Shown here: in pieces, positions 22,547 to 33,057 of the stretch
Position numbering within the stretch: the first letter of the stretch is position 1
Layout: the number at the start of each line of letters is the position of its first letter
Origin: Agaricus subrufescens
Taxonomy: Eukaryota > Basidiomycota > Agaricomycetes > Agaricales > Agaricaceae
Direction of reading: 5' to 3'
Assembly (NCBI GenBank): GCA_029945375.1
Contig: CM057058.1
Location: forward strand, 3,534,001 to 3,598,000
DNA length: 64,000 nt
The notes under the pieces: generated by a model
The model's database searches: none
The model's input: the letters and a program-made list of their open reading frames with translations, nothing else
What the model was told of the DNA's origin: nothing
Translations under genes and position numbers: made by a program

Positions 22547-25500
22547 ATGCCCTGCAATCGCCTGCCCCGCTGCCCTCCCCATCCATCCTTACCGTACCCT
22601 AGTCGTCCTTCTTCTCGTTTGGGCTCTCGTCCTTCCTCTCCACGTGCTGTGCAAAACCAACCTAGCCAATCTCGTCTGCAGACGTTGCCACCTCTGTATC
22701 CTACGGTCCCTGCAGAAACCATTTATACTCCGCCTGATATCCAAATCAATGACCAGACTCTATCTCATTCAGCTCCACAACAGCTTCTAGCTGTTCCTGG
22801 CGTCGCAGTTCCTGGTACTACATCTTCCACCCTCTACGATAACTTCTTCAACCTCCAAAGCTCGTCTTTATCTCCTTGCCCCTCTTTCTCGTCACCTCTC
22901 TCTCCTTCCCATCAGAATATTTTCCCTGCTTTTGATCTCTCATTGTTTGGCTACCCTCCCGTCACTAATGCTGTTGCCCAGTTGTCGCCTAACACCCATC
23001 AAAATCCACCAATATATCCGTTGTTCGAAAACTCCCAATATCCTTTGCTTGATGACAATTATTACAATGCTGACCACCGGCCATCGCTTGTACCCAACAC
23101 CTCTTACTCTCCGGGTGCAGCTCAACTGCATGCCGACGATTTTCTCTCCCTTCAGTCATCGTTTGTTCATCCGGCGCCACCAGGCCCAGTAAACCACGAT
23201 TATTCAAGGAGCGTTGAACGTCTTCCATCATACCACGTATACCATACCGCGCCCCAACGTCCTCAACCTGAACAGGTGTTACAGACACGAAGTGACCCCG
23301 AGCAGCAATCTATCATGCTACAACAACCGTCTGTGAGTAACTACTTAACATTGATCCATATCCACTCTCAACTGCTCCTAGCAGTTACCCGATCACCGTC
23401 TACAACGCCAGGCGATCCCTGGTCAGGGCATGTTCTACCAAGCTAGCAATTTTTCGTTACCGGGTGCTGTGTTCATCGATGCTCCCGATTGTGAGGATCT
23501 CTCTCCTTTATTAGATATACAACAACTGACGTTTGCTATGGCTAGTGACTTTGAACATGTCGGATAACAACTGTAAGAAAATTATCATTTTATATAATCG
23601 GAGTGAACTGATCTCGTATTCCCTAGTTATGTCTTCCTTCCTCAAAGAAACAATAATAGGAGCCGAGTTTGATTCTTCGGATCCCAACATGCCGCTACGA
23701 TGCCATCGCGGAACGCGGTTGAAGATCATAAAACGCTGTCAAGATTTTGCGCTCTCTTGTCATGACTCACAGAAGCTGCTGTGGATGGTAGGTAAGGCAG
23801 GAGTCGGAAAATCGGCGATCATGCAGTCCGTTGCTCGAGAATCAAGTGAATCCTCAAACGTTGCTGTCGGCGCGACTATTTTTTTCTCGATCAACGGCCG
23901 CCATGATGGAACGAAAGCAGTCAACACTATAGCTTACCAGCTAGCTGTCAAATTTGCTCCATATCGTCTCTTTGTCCAACGTGAACATGCACGCGATCCT
24001 TCCCTCTTGCGTAAATCACTCACAACTCAATTCAACAAATTCATTGTTGAACCGTTCATTTGTCATCCATTCCTACCGCCTTCTTCTCGCCTTTTGGTCA
24101 TCCTCGATGGTCTCGATGAGTGCTCGAATATCCCAACGCAGCGGGAACTCCTCAGCCTCATTTCTTTCTTTTGTATTGCATATCCCTCCTCGCCAATCGT
24201 TTGGTTTGTTGCTAGCCGCCCCGAACCCCACATCACATCTTTTTTTTCTCAACCCAAAGTCGCGTCCTCATATGAAAAAGAGGAAATCAGAGTGGACTCT
24301 GAAGAGGCATATGAAGATGTTAAACGCTTCCTTCGCGATAAATTTAGGGAGATCCAGCTGTCATCAGATGCTCTACAGCACTTGCCACAGTGGCCCTCTG
24401 ATGATGCCCTATTCAAAATCACAAATGCTTCTGGTGGATTATTCGCATACGCTTCGACGGTGGTCCGGTACATCAGTAATCCTGACTGCGGGGACCCTGC
24501 TGGCCAGCTTGATGATGTTTTGAAGTTGATTGATGGTACAACAAATTCTAATCTATCTGGAGAAGATCATCCGATGGCCCAACTGGATGCATTGTATAAA
24601 TATATAATGTCCAAGATTCCGTCCAAAACTATGGCTAATACCAGAAAACTACTACTCGTACACATAGGGCACCCCGATGTGGAATACCTGGACCAACAAC
24701 CCTTCCGTTGCATTTGTATCTTGTTGGGGATGACCGAAACTGCTGCATATGCTGCCACTCACCATATCCACGCTGTTGCTATTGTCCCTAAACGCGAAGA
24801 CGCTGCAACAGAACCCCTTGATTTCTTCCACAAATCGTTCTACGACTACCTACGAGACTTTGAGCGATCTGGATTCTCCCCCGATATCGACTCTGAAGTC
24901 AGGCAACTCTGGCATCAACTGGCCCTGGATATTATTCGTAAAGCTCCCGATGGTGTTCATAGTGATAGAGGAAGCCACGGTGACTTCAACATGGCCTGGT
25001 GTGGTAATACGTTCAAAAATCGTCCTGGGACTCAGAATAACATCTCCCTTTCATGGCCGGATGCTGGCAAGGATCATGAGTACAAAATACGCTTCAACAT
25101 GTTCGATGTAGCTGTCCGTTTGCTGCAGGATGGGCTTCGAAGAAAAGCACAAGCTTTCCAGAATCCGCTATGCATGCATGTGTTGACCACATGTTTCAAC
25201 ATGGTGAGTGATTCTTTTCCCATAAATGTTATGCAAGACTTTCCGTTTGTACGTTGTGCTGAATTCTATCCTGGTTATGTTACTGAACTCTTGTGTAAGC
25301 AAGAACCTTGGCGTAGTGAGCTCCTTGACCATGGCATTCTCAAGCAAGTTCCGCTCGGGACAATCAATTTTGATGCGATCCGGGATCATTCTTACATACG
25401 CTTGCGGGTTAAGGGTTCTATAGCGAAGGCATGGAATAGATCCTGTATGGTGAGTTAAACAACTTTTAGCGGCGAAACCTAGTAATCATCTGTTTACCTA

Positions 25501-25807
25501 GCATAGAAGGAAAGGTCATAGCCGAGATTGGTCCACGATATTTCGGTTACGGGGCATCTTTCCGGATGACTCTGACTGCGACTACTGCTTTCAGCGTTTC
25601 AAAGACCATTTTGAGATGCTGTCATCGGACTATCTTGTCACAGTTCTTCAGTTCACCCTTGGAATTCGTGTGGTCGAGTTTCGATTTGTGGATCCAGAAG
25701 ACAGCGTGTCGGAGTGGATATACAGCTTTCACACCGGCGACTTCAAATATAAAAGTTACAAGCTCTCGGATGGTGAATACCAAAGTGACGATGACACGCA
25801 ACCCTAA
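22547..25807 (+). CDS. NLR-like NACHT protein, copy 3, intact (1016 aa, five exons)
   Basis: Exons: 22547-23332, 23382-23490, 23546-23572, 23627-25449 and 25502-25807. All introns are GT...AG with CTGAC-like branch sites, and the total of 3051 nt is an exact number of codons. The N-terminal 262 residues are Pro/Ser/Tyr-rich and look disordered. A conserved mini-exon (SDNN) leads into the NACHT module: LKETIIGAEFDSSDPNMPLR, Walker A GKAGVGKS at 363-370, Walker B LLVILDGLDE at 463-472, then VASRPEPH and FHKSFYDYLR near 707. The C-terminal 101 residues (916-1016) contain CDYC and an acidic tail. No WD, ankyrin or TPR repeats follow. Fungal STAND/NACHT proteins are thought to act in non-self recognition or regulated cell death; the role of this one is inferred. 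It is the only copy of three without a break. Confidence 0.88.
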
Positions 25808-25995
25808 ATATGCTTGCTGTTTTCAACGATTCACAAGCCACTACAAAATGGGCTTATCGTGTTGTCTCGTCACGGTTTTTGACCTTACTACTTGATACGG
25901 CATTGGGGAACTTTGATTCTGTGATCTGGAGGATGGTGTGTCGGAGTGGGTGTAGTATTTTTCATTGGAAACGGTGTCAAATTAGAAGGTGGTTG
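25808..25995 (+). pseudogene. Decayed extra copy of the last NLR exon (behind copy 3)
   Basis: Immediately after the stop codon, a second exon-like stretch (TGCTGTTTTCAACGATTCAC, CTCGTCACGG, GTGTCGGAGTGGG) aligns with the true last exon and with the relic at 19745-19925. It is out of frame and too decayed to be used. Confidence 0.7.
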
Positions 25996-25999
25996 GGAA

Positions 26000-27165
26000 G
26001 AAGAATTAGATGATGAAAGTTGAGGTGATCATACTTATGGCTAGTCGTCTTCAATCTCGTAGCACTTCCGTTGTTAGTTTAATGTAGGGTCCATCAATCA
26101 GTGCTCTCACCTCTAGGAGAGTATCTGAATTGTACTAGTTTCACGTGGATTGTATGGTTATGCTGAAGTGCCAACAAGTTCTTCAACGATGTGAGGTCGA
26201 CGAAACGACCTTGATGCCTCAGAACCAGGAGCAAAATGGCCAAAAGAGAGCCAAGACGGCGAGAGCAAAAAGAGGTGGTAGAAGGGAGCAAGACGGCGAG
26301 AGGACAGAGACAGAGATTCAAGACTACCAAAATGACGATGGGTGCTGGGGCGATCGAACAGCGAGGAAGCAAAGGGTATTTATTCGATACCTATCATACT
26401 ACAGCGAGGCCCTCTGTATACAAATTTATTTAGTGTAGAGGGTCGAGTGGCGAAAGCCACCAGTGATGAAAGAAAGAAGTGAGAATTCGTACCCGATATC
26501 AAACTGAATTGAAATGAATAATTCCCTTATCCTCCTCTTTAAAAAAGGAGAGAGCCATTCTCTACTCCATTCCCTAGCTGCCAAAATACATGGCCGATGT
26601 TGCTGTTGTACGTCGGAAGGACGAATCCAAGCGCCAAGAGCGGCCGCTATAGACTGGTTTTTGCCCCTGCAATGACTCGAGGCTCAGGGATTAAGCTTGT
26701 GGTGAGTTTCGTGAGCCGTCTTGAGGGTAGGCCACCCCCCGAGAGGGCTGGTCAGGGGAAAGCGAGTGCGGGCATTCGGAATGATGGTGGTTGTAGTCAG
26801 GGATGGTCATCGGCCGAATCGGACATAGCCGATCACTCAAGTACACGGGCGGAGATCGTATTGTGTTCAACATAGATTGATGGGGCACTGTGTTCAACGC
26901 ATGTTCATTTTGGACCTATCGCCAGTCGGTTCACGCATGTTCAACTCAAAAATTGATCAACTTGAGTTGAACTCAAGTATAGGGGTTAAGAAAGGTCGGG
27001 CATGGTTGGCTGTCTGTTTTCCTTATTTGGACACACAAGATCATCAATGGTTATCAATATTATATAATCTTCAGCTAAGCAAGAATATTAGCACTCGACA
27101 AAATGATAACAGGTTACTATTACTACAACATAGATATGATGCGGAACTCAAGTCCAGGCTATGAA
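26000..27165. other. Duplicated NLR 3' flank and spacer
   Basis: 26000-26850 is homologous to the flank of copy 2, with its clearest block at 26439-26848. 26850-27165 is AT-rich spacer. I see no supported gene. The overlapping ORFs on both strands are short and show no domain. Confidence 0.55.
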
Positions 27166-27169
27166 AGCA

Positions 27170-27645
27170 GAGTACTGGCTTCAGAGTATGATCAAGTTTA
27201 CCTTGACTCAATGACAGCAGAGTACTGATTTGAATATGAATCTAACAATTTCAGGTGAGTGATAAGAGCGGTGGAGTGAGACGAAGCTTACCTTGGCTTT
27301 GTGGTAGCAGAGTATCGGCTTCAATATGTACCTAACGGTTTTGTGTGAGTGATAAGAACGTCAGAGCGAGATGAAGCTTACCTTGACTTCGTGATAGCAG
27401 AGTGCTGACTTCAAAATGTACCTAACAGTTCTATGAGTGATAAGCGTGTCGGAGCGAGATGAAACTTACCTTGACTTCGTAATAGCGGGTACTGAAAAGT
27501 TCTATGTGGATGATAAGAACATCAGAGTGAGATGAAGCTTACCTTGACTTTGTGATAGCAGAGTACTGACTTCAATATGTAACTAACAGTTTTATGAGTG
27601 ATAAGAGTGTCAGAGCGAGATGAAGCTTACCTTTCCAAATGGTGA
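27170..27645 (-). repeat. Tandem array of about five 90-bp units resembling exon-intron pairs on the minus strand
   Basis: Each unit, read on the minus strand, holds a 40-nt segment ending CTCTGCTATCAC-AAGTCAAG, followed by a strong donor GTAAGCTT and then an acceptor-like -TGTTAG about 48 nt later. Units are similar but diverged and one is shortened. 40 nt is not a multiple of three, so a constant reading frame is not kept. It may be a non-coding satellite, a decayed gene with duplicated exons, or part of a transcript. Confidence 0.7.
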
Positions 27646-27941
27646 GGAACCAGAAAGACGGGAAGGTAAGTTAATACGATGGGTATGTTGACGACACTCA
27701 CCTCATCATGTAACTTTAAAGTTAAACATGACAGAGATACAGGGTCGGGGGCACAGGCTCATGGAAAAAGGGAGAAGAGTGAAGGGATGAGTCAAAAGAC
27801 GGAGAGCGAAAAATTTGAAACAAAAAAATCAACATAGGTTCCCACGCTATACCAATTTCACACGTTTTCGTGAGCATTCCTGAGTGCGCCACTGGTGCAA
27901 CAACCAAATGTTTCTACACAATACATATGGAACTATAACTA

Positions 27942-28570
27942 TTAGTTCATAATACTTCTCAATGAGGTCTGGGGGTGACGTGTAGTTCCTACTGTCCCAA
28001 CCCTGCCACCGGCATATGGAAGATCACTCAGGGAAGATGTATTTTGATCAACTGGGCCCAAATCGGCCCATCCCGCACCACCACTGTCAGACGTCTGCAC
28101 AGGAATAGGCATAATGTTACCAATTCCCTCTGGAGAGCCCCACTGCGCATGATCTTGCAAAATGAGGGTATTATAAAACCTGGACTTTGTAATTAAATAT
28201 TGTTACGATAATATACACACCACTCACTCTTGCCACGGTGAAGACCGTTGGTTGTCTCCTAGCTCTTTCTTTTTGTTAGCTAAAAACAATGTAAAGCGAG
28301 ACCGTGAGATTATACTTGGTTGGCAAATAATTTGAGCTGAGCCGTGTCTCGAGCCACAGAGTAATCGGTTTCGCCATAGGACGTAACTCGGCCATAAGAT
28401 GGCATGGATGGGGATGGAGCCCGAGAAGGTTCTGGTGAAGGTGGCGAAGGACTATAGAACAGAGGCATTCCAGCAAATGGTGAACTGGCCGTGATAAGAA
28501 CTGGCTCTATAAAGTGACGCGTCGCGTCGCGTAAGAGGGGCATACGTTTTTTGTTGAATGAGACATACAT
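27942..28570 (-). pseudogene. Possible fragment of a minus-strand gene, cut near the border of element B
   Basis: Two minus-strand open stretches (28310-28570 and 27942-28160) have plausible composition: the first is Ser/Pro-rich, the second ends SLRSIMN. A GTATAA donor after CAACCAA and a TCCAG acceptor lie between them, but the phases of the most obvious join do not match. I recognise no domain. Confidence 0.25.
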
Positions 28571-28600
28571 GCGGGTATCCGATGAAATGTCTCATTCAAC
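28553..28600. repeat. Perfect 13-bp inverted repeat (22-nt loop)
   Basis: GTTGAATGAGACA at 28553-28565 is the exact reverse complement of TGTCTCATTCAAC at 28588-28600. It sits at the boundary between spacer and the TCGAG-rich element B leader, so it could be a relic of a small inverted-repeat transposon or a hairpin. Confidence 0.8.
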
Positions 28601-28699
28601 TGCAAGTGACGCTGCCGAAAACCCGAAACGACCGAGATGCGGGATGTCACAGGTCATCAGAGGAAGAGAGAGATGTCACAGGTCGGCAGAGGAAGAGAG

Positions 28700-30415
28700 A
28701 GCAGCTCATCTGGGGCGTAGATATCTTGCTTGAGGTCGCGAACGCACAGGCAGGCCGAGGCTCGACGGTGAGTGGGAGGAGAGTCACGGTAGAACCAGTC
28801 ACGACACGTTGTTACGGCCCCAGCCGTTTTACACGTGAAAATCTACGTTTAATGCAGCTAGGTGTACGTATTAGACTCGAGAACGAGTAATCGATCACCC
28901 CGTTAGTACTGAGATCGGTCGAGGACATGTGTGAAGACAGGGAGACCTAGGGATCAGTCGAGATTGCATCCGCGGTTCCTAGCAGGAAAACCGTACTGCT
29001 AGGGGAAATATAATCGCGTTCGAGGACTTAAAATGAAAGTCTCGAGACTGAGTCTAGGGAGACTTTGCTGGGAATTATCATCGAGGTTGGCTATGGGATG
29101 GCTCGAGGACTTAGCGAAACGCGGTTCCTTCAGCGGACCTTATGCTAAACAGAAGCTATAACTACTACCTGCCTAATAAGGAAAGGGCTAGGAAGTAGAT
29201 GTCTTACACATGTCGAGATTGAATTAACCTGAAGCGAGACTGTTGGAATTGTCGGTCGAGACTCTGGATCAGGCAGTAATAGTGATAATCTCGAAGCAAC
29301 TAAGGGCGAGATAGAAGTGTGGCTTAATCGAGGACATCTTATCGACGGGATAATCAGTGGGTGGTGCGCCTCGAGAGTTTCTAGACTAGGGTCTAGGGTT
29401 AGAAGCTCGTTAGCCAATGAGGAGTGGAAGATTAGGCAAGTGCGATGTTCGGTCGAGGAGACTGAATAGTCGAGACTGTTGATTGGGGGAGAAAGATGAG
29501 TCGAGGAGACTATACCCATTCAGTGCTGGATACGGACTTGGTTATCTGTTTCATATTTGTTTATTTTGTCTCAGTTTTTTATTGTGTATCGTATATAGTC
29601 GCCAGTCGAGGATGAGGTTCAGAATCGAATCTTTGCCCAAGTGCTGTGCGAGTGAAATCGAGTTTGGTTAAACTTCGCAGTGTTCTAAGCATTTCTTAAG
29701 TTCTTTCTCGACTCGGAAGGTCTTGTGTTCTGCTCGAGAGAGTATCTTCACTGGTCTAATAGGATCGTGATAGCATTCGGTGCTAGCTCGACTTGTCTTG
29801 CAGTCTGTCTCAAAGCGCGAAGGCAGGTCAAGGCTCTCCGAGTTTGTTGAGGCATCACTAGGGCGGATTCGCTACCCCTCCTAGATAGGTGTCTAACCCA
29901 TTCTATTGAGGACAGTCGTCGCAAGCTTAGCCACTCGTCGCGAAGGTTCTAATCGAAACGGCATAGGTCTGGAAGAGGTTTCTATTCAGTCGAGACTTGT
30001 TTCACATTTCTATTCTACCCCTATTTTCATTTAATACTTAATCGAGATGCTTACTTTCACTTTCTTTCTGATTTATTCTCCCCACGAACCGCACTCGAGA
30101 CTCGGTGTAATTCAAAGGGTTGCATTCGCATTCGATTTTATATTTTTTATATTTTATTTTCCATATTCACACCGATCTAGTCTCTTCATCTGGAGCCCAC
30201 CGCGAGAGGAGTTTCAGATTGAAAGTGATTAAGTTTTTCAGAGTTTATTTTGTTCGAGCCTTTGTGATACAGCTCGAAAGAGGTGGTCTAGGAAAGGACA
30301 AAGGACAGGAGCGTAGTCTCGGAGAAAACTGGAGCGAAAAGGGAAATCAGGGAGGGCTACTTCGAACTCGCAGGCCTCAAGCCTCATTCCCATCCCCGAG
30401 GATCCAGATTTAGCG
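28700..30415 (+). other. Leader/LTR region of element B
   Basis: About 1.7 kb without a supported gene, continuous in composition with element B and packed with TCGAGA and TCGAGG strings (ten TCGAG in 29041-29520 by my count). It should contain the 5' LTR, promoter and primer binding site. I cannot place their borders because the 3' LTR is missing. Confidence 0.5.
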
Positions 30416-32455
30416 TTGAAGCGAGCTAGGGAAGAGAAGCGAAGAGAAAAAGGAAAGGAGAGAGAAGAGAGTCAAAGGTTAGAAGTCGAGACAGGAGTCG
30501 AGCCCGAATTTACGCGCAAAGTGTGGGGAGTTCCTACCGAGGGAGCATCGGACGATACAGAGCGTAACCCGTTTCTGGAAAGGCGATTAGAGAGTTCATT
30601 TGGGAGTTCTGATCAGTCGAGATTGGAAGTTCCAGGGGGCTTTATAATTGGATCAGCCAGTCCAAGTAGACGAGCAGTCGCGCCTCGTATTCAAGTGCCA
30701 GTAGTACCTAGGGAGGGTTTTCCACTTCCTTCCGCGAGTTCCGTCAGTCTCGGAGAATCACCGTTCACTCGACAGTCAGGGGGATCACCAGCTACCAGTT
30801 TGGCTTTTAATCCACCAGCTCCGAGTTTGTATCAACAACAACTGAAAGACATTTTTCATCCGGAGGAGTCTGCGCCCTCGGAATTTGAAAAATTATCCGC
30901 GACTCAGCCTATCTCTCCCTCGACTTCGTCCTCGAGCGCCGCAGCCAGTGTTTCAGCACCCGCGGCCCCTACAAGGTCCCCTCAAGCTAAAAGAACATCG
31001 GCTCCGAGCCAGCCTTCTGTACAACCGAAACCCCCTACAAATCCACCACCACCAGCAGCAAGACCGAGAATGTCTAGAAGGGAGATGCCTGCGCCGATGA
31101 CGGCTGGCGCACCGAAATGGGAGGGTGATGTAGATGCATTACCGGATTTTATTTGGCGCCTCGACCAGACTTGTGAATCGGTCGTGTTGACAGATGAGAA
31201 CGAGAAGATGAAGTGGGCATTAGCCTACGTTCCGCACGACATTAGAATGGAATGGCTGGCCATTCCAGAGTCCGCGGGAAGATGGAGCGACTTTAGAAAG
31301 GCGCTCGACTCAGAATACCCCGAGCTTGTAGAAAAAGAAGCAGGCTCGGTGGGAGCTTTAAAGGATTTGTGTTCGAGATTTCGCGTTATCACTTTGGCTG
31401 AGGAGTTGCGACTGTTATCTTTCAGGCGTAAATTCCAGGTCATAGCTGAAAAATGTTTGAAGCCTCCTGCACTTATCTCGAATAGAGAGATAGTCGAGGC
31501 GTTTGTGTCGTCTCTCGACTCGACATTTAGGGACCAGCTAAATATAAGGCTAGCTCTGAATGGAACGTTGAGGAATGCCGGCTCGAATGTCCAGACTAGA
31601 AACGAGGATCCGTATGATTGGAAAGAAGTAATCTCGAAAGCTGTGGAGCTAGTAGGAAGCAAAAATCTTGTTAGGTCTAGCGACTCGACTGTTGAGAAAG
31701 CTGCCTCGAAGGCAAGGGGCCCGGCGAAGCGCGAGATGACAGCCGCGGTTCAGGGATTGGCAGATGTAGAAGCTATCCGTCAAGAAATGCGACAAGAGAT
31801 GAATGTGATGAAGGATTTATGGATGACGCAGCAGAAGAGTTTACAGGGGAGTCTCGACTCATTGAGATCGAGTTTCACTACCCAAGGATCGAGACCGCCA
31901 GATAACTTTCCTCCGCGTCCGAGACCACCTTTCCAAAGTAATTACACACCAGAAGGTCGTCAAGGATGTTTCTATTGTGGCGAGGACCATAGATGGGCAA
32001 CCTGCTCTTATAAGATGCAAGATGAGAAGGATGGAAAGATTAAGACGGACGGTAACAAGATTCGGTTCTCGAATGGTGCAGCAATTCCGCGGGAGGCAGG
32101 GTTGAATATCCGAGAGTGTGTTAGGAAATTTATGCCTACTACGGTGGCGTCCTGGATCTATGAACCAGCAGACGAGGAGCCGGATACGGGATATATAGGT
32201 CCTGTTTATGAGAATCCGCCGACCATTCTGAAGAGAGAGGAAGGGATCAATAAAAAAGATCTCGAGTTAGAAAGTTTGAAAGGGAAGATTGCTGGAATGG
32301 AGGTCCTACTGCACAAAATACCAGACGCGACGGGTAGTTCTGGACAGGGAGACTCCGAGACAGTAGTCGAGAGCGAAGATGATAGTGAGGAGGCACTCTT
32401 GAGAAAGTTATCGAGTTTGCTTTCTGCCGCTAAGGAGCAGGGCTCGGTTTTTTAG
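30416..32455 (+). CDS. gag: Element B gag (about 680 aa)
   Basis: The frame is open from about 30319 to the TAG at 32453-32455, but there is no ATG before residue 219 or so. The start is therefore unknown: a non-AUG codon, a lost ATG, or splicing from the leader. The N-terminal third is charged and then Ser/Pro-rich. A capsid-like region follows (about 230-420). One zinc knuckle, CFYCGEDHRWATC, lies near aa 520. The stop directly follows a run of six T, and the continuation into the protease region is in the -1 frame, which suggests a frameshift site or a single-base indel. Confidence 0.78.
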   Translation: MKRAREEKRREKGKEREESQRLEVETGVEPEFTRKVWGVPTEGASDDTERNPFLERRLESSFGSSDQSRLEVPGGFIIGSASPSRRAVAPRIQVPVVPREGFPLPSASSVSLGESPFTRQSGGSPATSLAFNPPAPSLYQQQLKDIFHPEESAPSEFEKLSATQPISPSTSSSSAAASVSAPAAPTRSPQAKRTSAPSQPSVQPKPPTNPPPPAARPRMSRREMPAPMTAGAPKWEGDVDALPDFIWRLDQTCESVVLTDENEKMKWALAYVPHDIRMEWLAIPESAGRWSDFRKALDSEYPELVEKEAGSVGALKDLCSRFRVITLAEELRLLSFRRKFQVIAEKCLKPPALISNREIVEAFVSSLDSTFRDQLNIRLALNGTLRNAGSNVQTRNEDPYDWKEVISKAVELVGSKNLVRSSDSTVEKAASKARGPAKREMTAAVQGLADVEAIRQEMRQEMNVMKDLWMTQQKSLQGSLDSLRSSFTTQGSRPPDNFPPRPRPPFQSNYTPEGRQGCFYCGEDHRWATCSYKMQDEKDGKIKTDGNKIRFSNGAAIPREAGLNIRECVRKFMPTTVASWIYEPADEEPDTGYIGPVYENPPTILKREEGINKKDLELESLKGKIAGMEVLLHKIPDATGSSGQGDSETVVESEDDSEEALLRKLSSLLSAAKEQGSVF

Positions 32456-32726
32456 GACGTCCGGTGACGAAGCCGGTCTCTGGAAAACGGGTTAGTTTCA
32501 GAGGTATTAAGGCGACCGAGGACGATTTTAGGAAAGAGAACCCGGGAGAAAAACAGAAAAATAAAAAGAAGGAAGTAGTCGAGGCAAAAGAGACCTCGTC
32601 TACGAGAGTCGAGAAGTTTCCTTATAGGAAGGTACCAGGGTTGAAAGCGGTAGTAGAAGTTCCGCCACTACCCGCCAAGTATTTCAAGGAGAATAAAAAG
32701 GGACCGGCGTATAAACACCAGACTAA

Positions 32727-33017
32727 TGTTACGACCTTATAGCGATTAGCTCAGGTTGCAACTTAGGGCAAAGACTTGAGAGCGATAAGGGAATATAGCG
32801 AGTTGGTAAAGCGTAAGGAATACAGAGTATTACTACGCTACTTATAGCAGAGTCGACTACCTAATAATAGAAGTAGAAAGCGGGCTGAGTAAGTATGCCC
32901 GAGGTGTCTGACTAACGATGAGAGCAAGTACACGAAAAAGGCAAGGCGAGCATGTGGGTGTGGAGCAGTAGCATGTGGGCCTGGGTCAGGGGACGATAAC
33001 GGAAATAGATCGTAACA
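32727..33017 (-). repeat. Element C 3' LTR
   Basis: 291 bp, TG...CA with extended inverted ends TGTTACG/CGTAACA. In element sense it is preceded by the purine-rich ACGGAGGGTGA, the likely polypurine tract. Confidence 0.95.
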
Positions 33018-33057
33018 TCACCCTCCGTTCAGGCTTCGGATTCCAATCGAAGCGACA

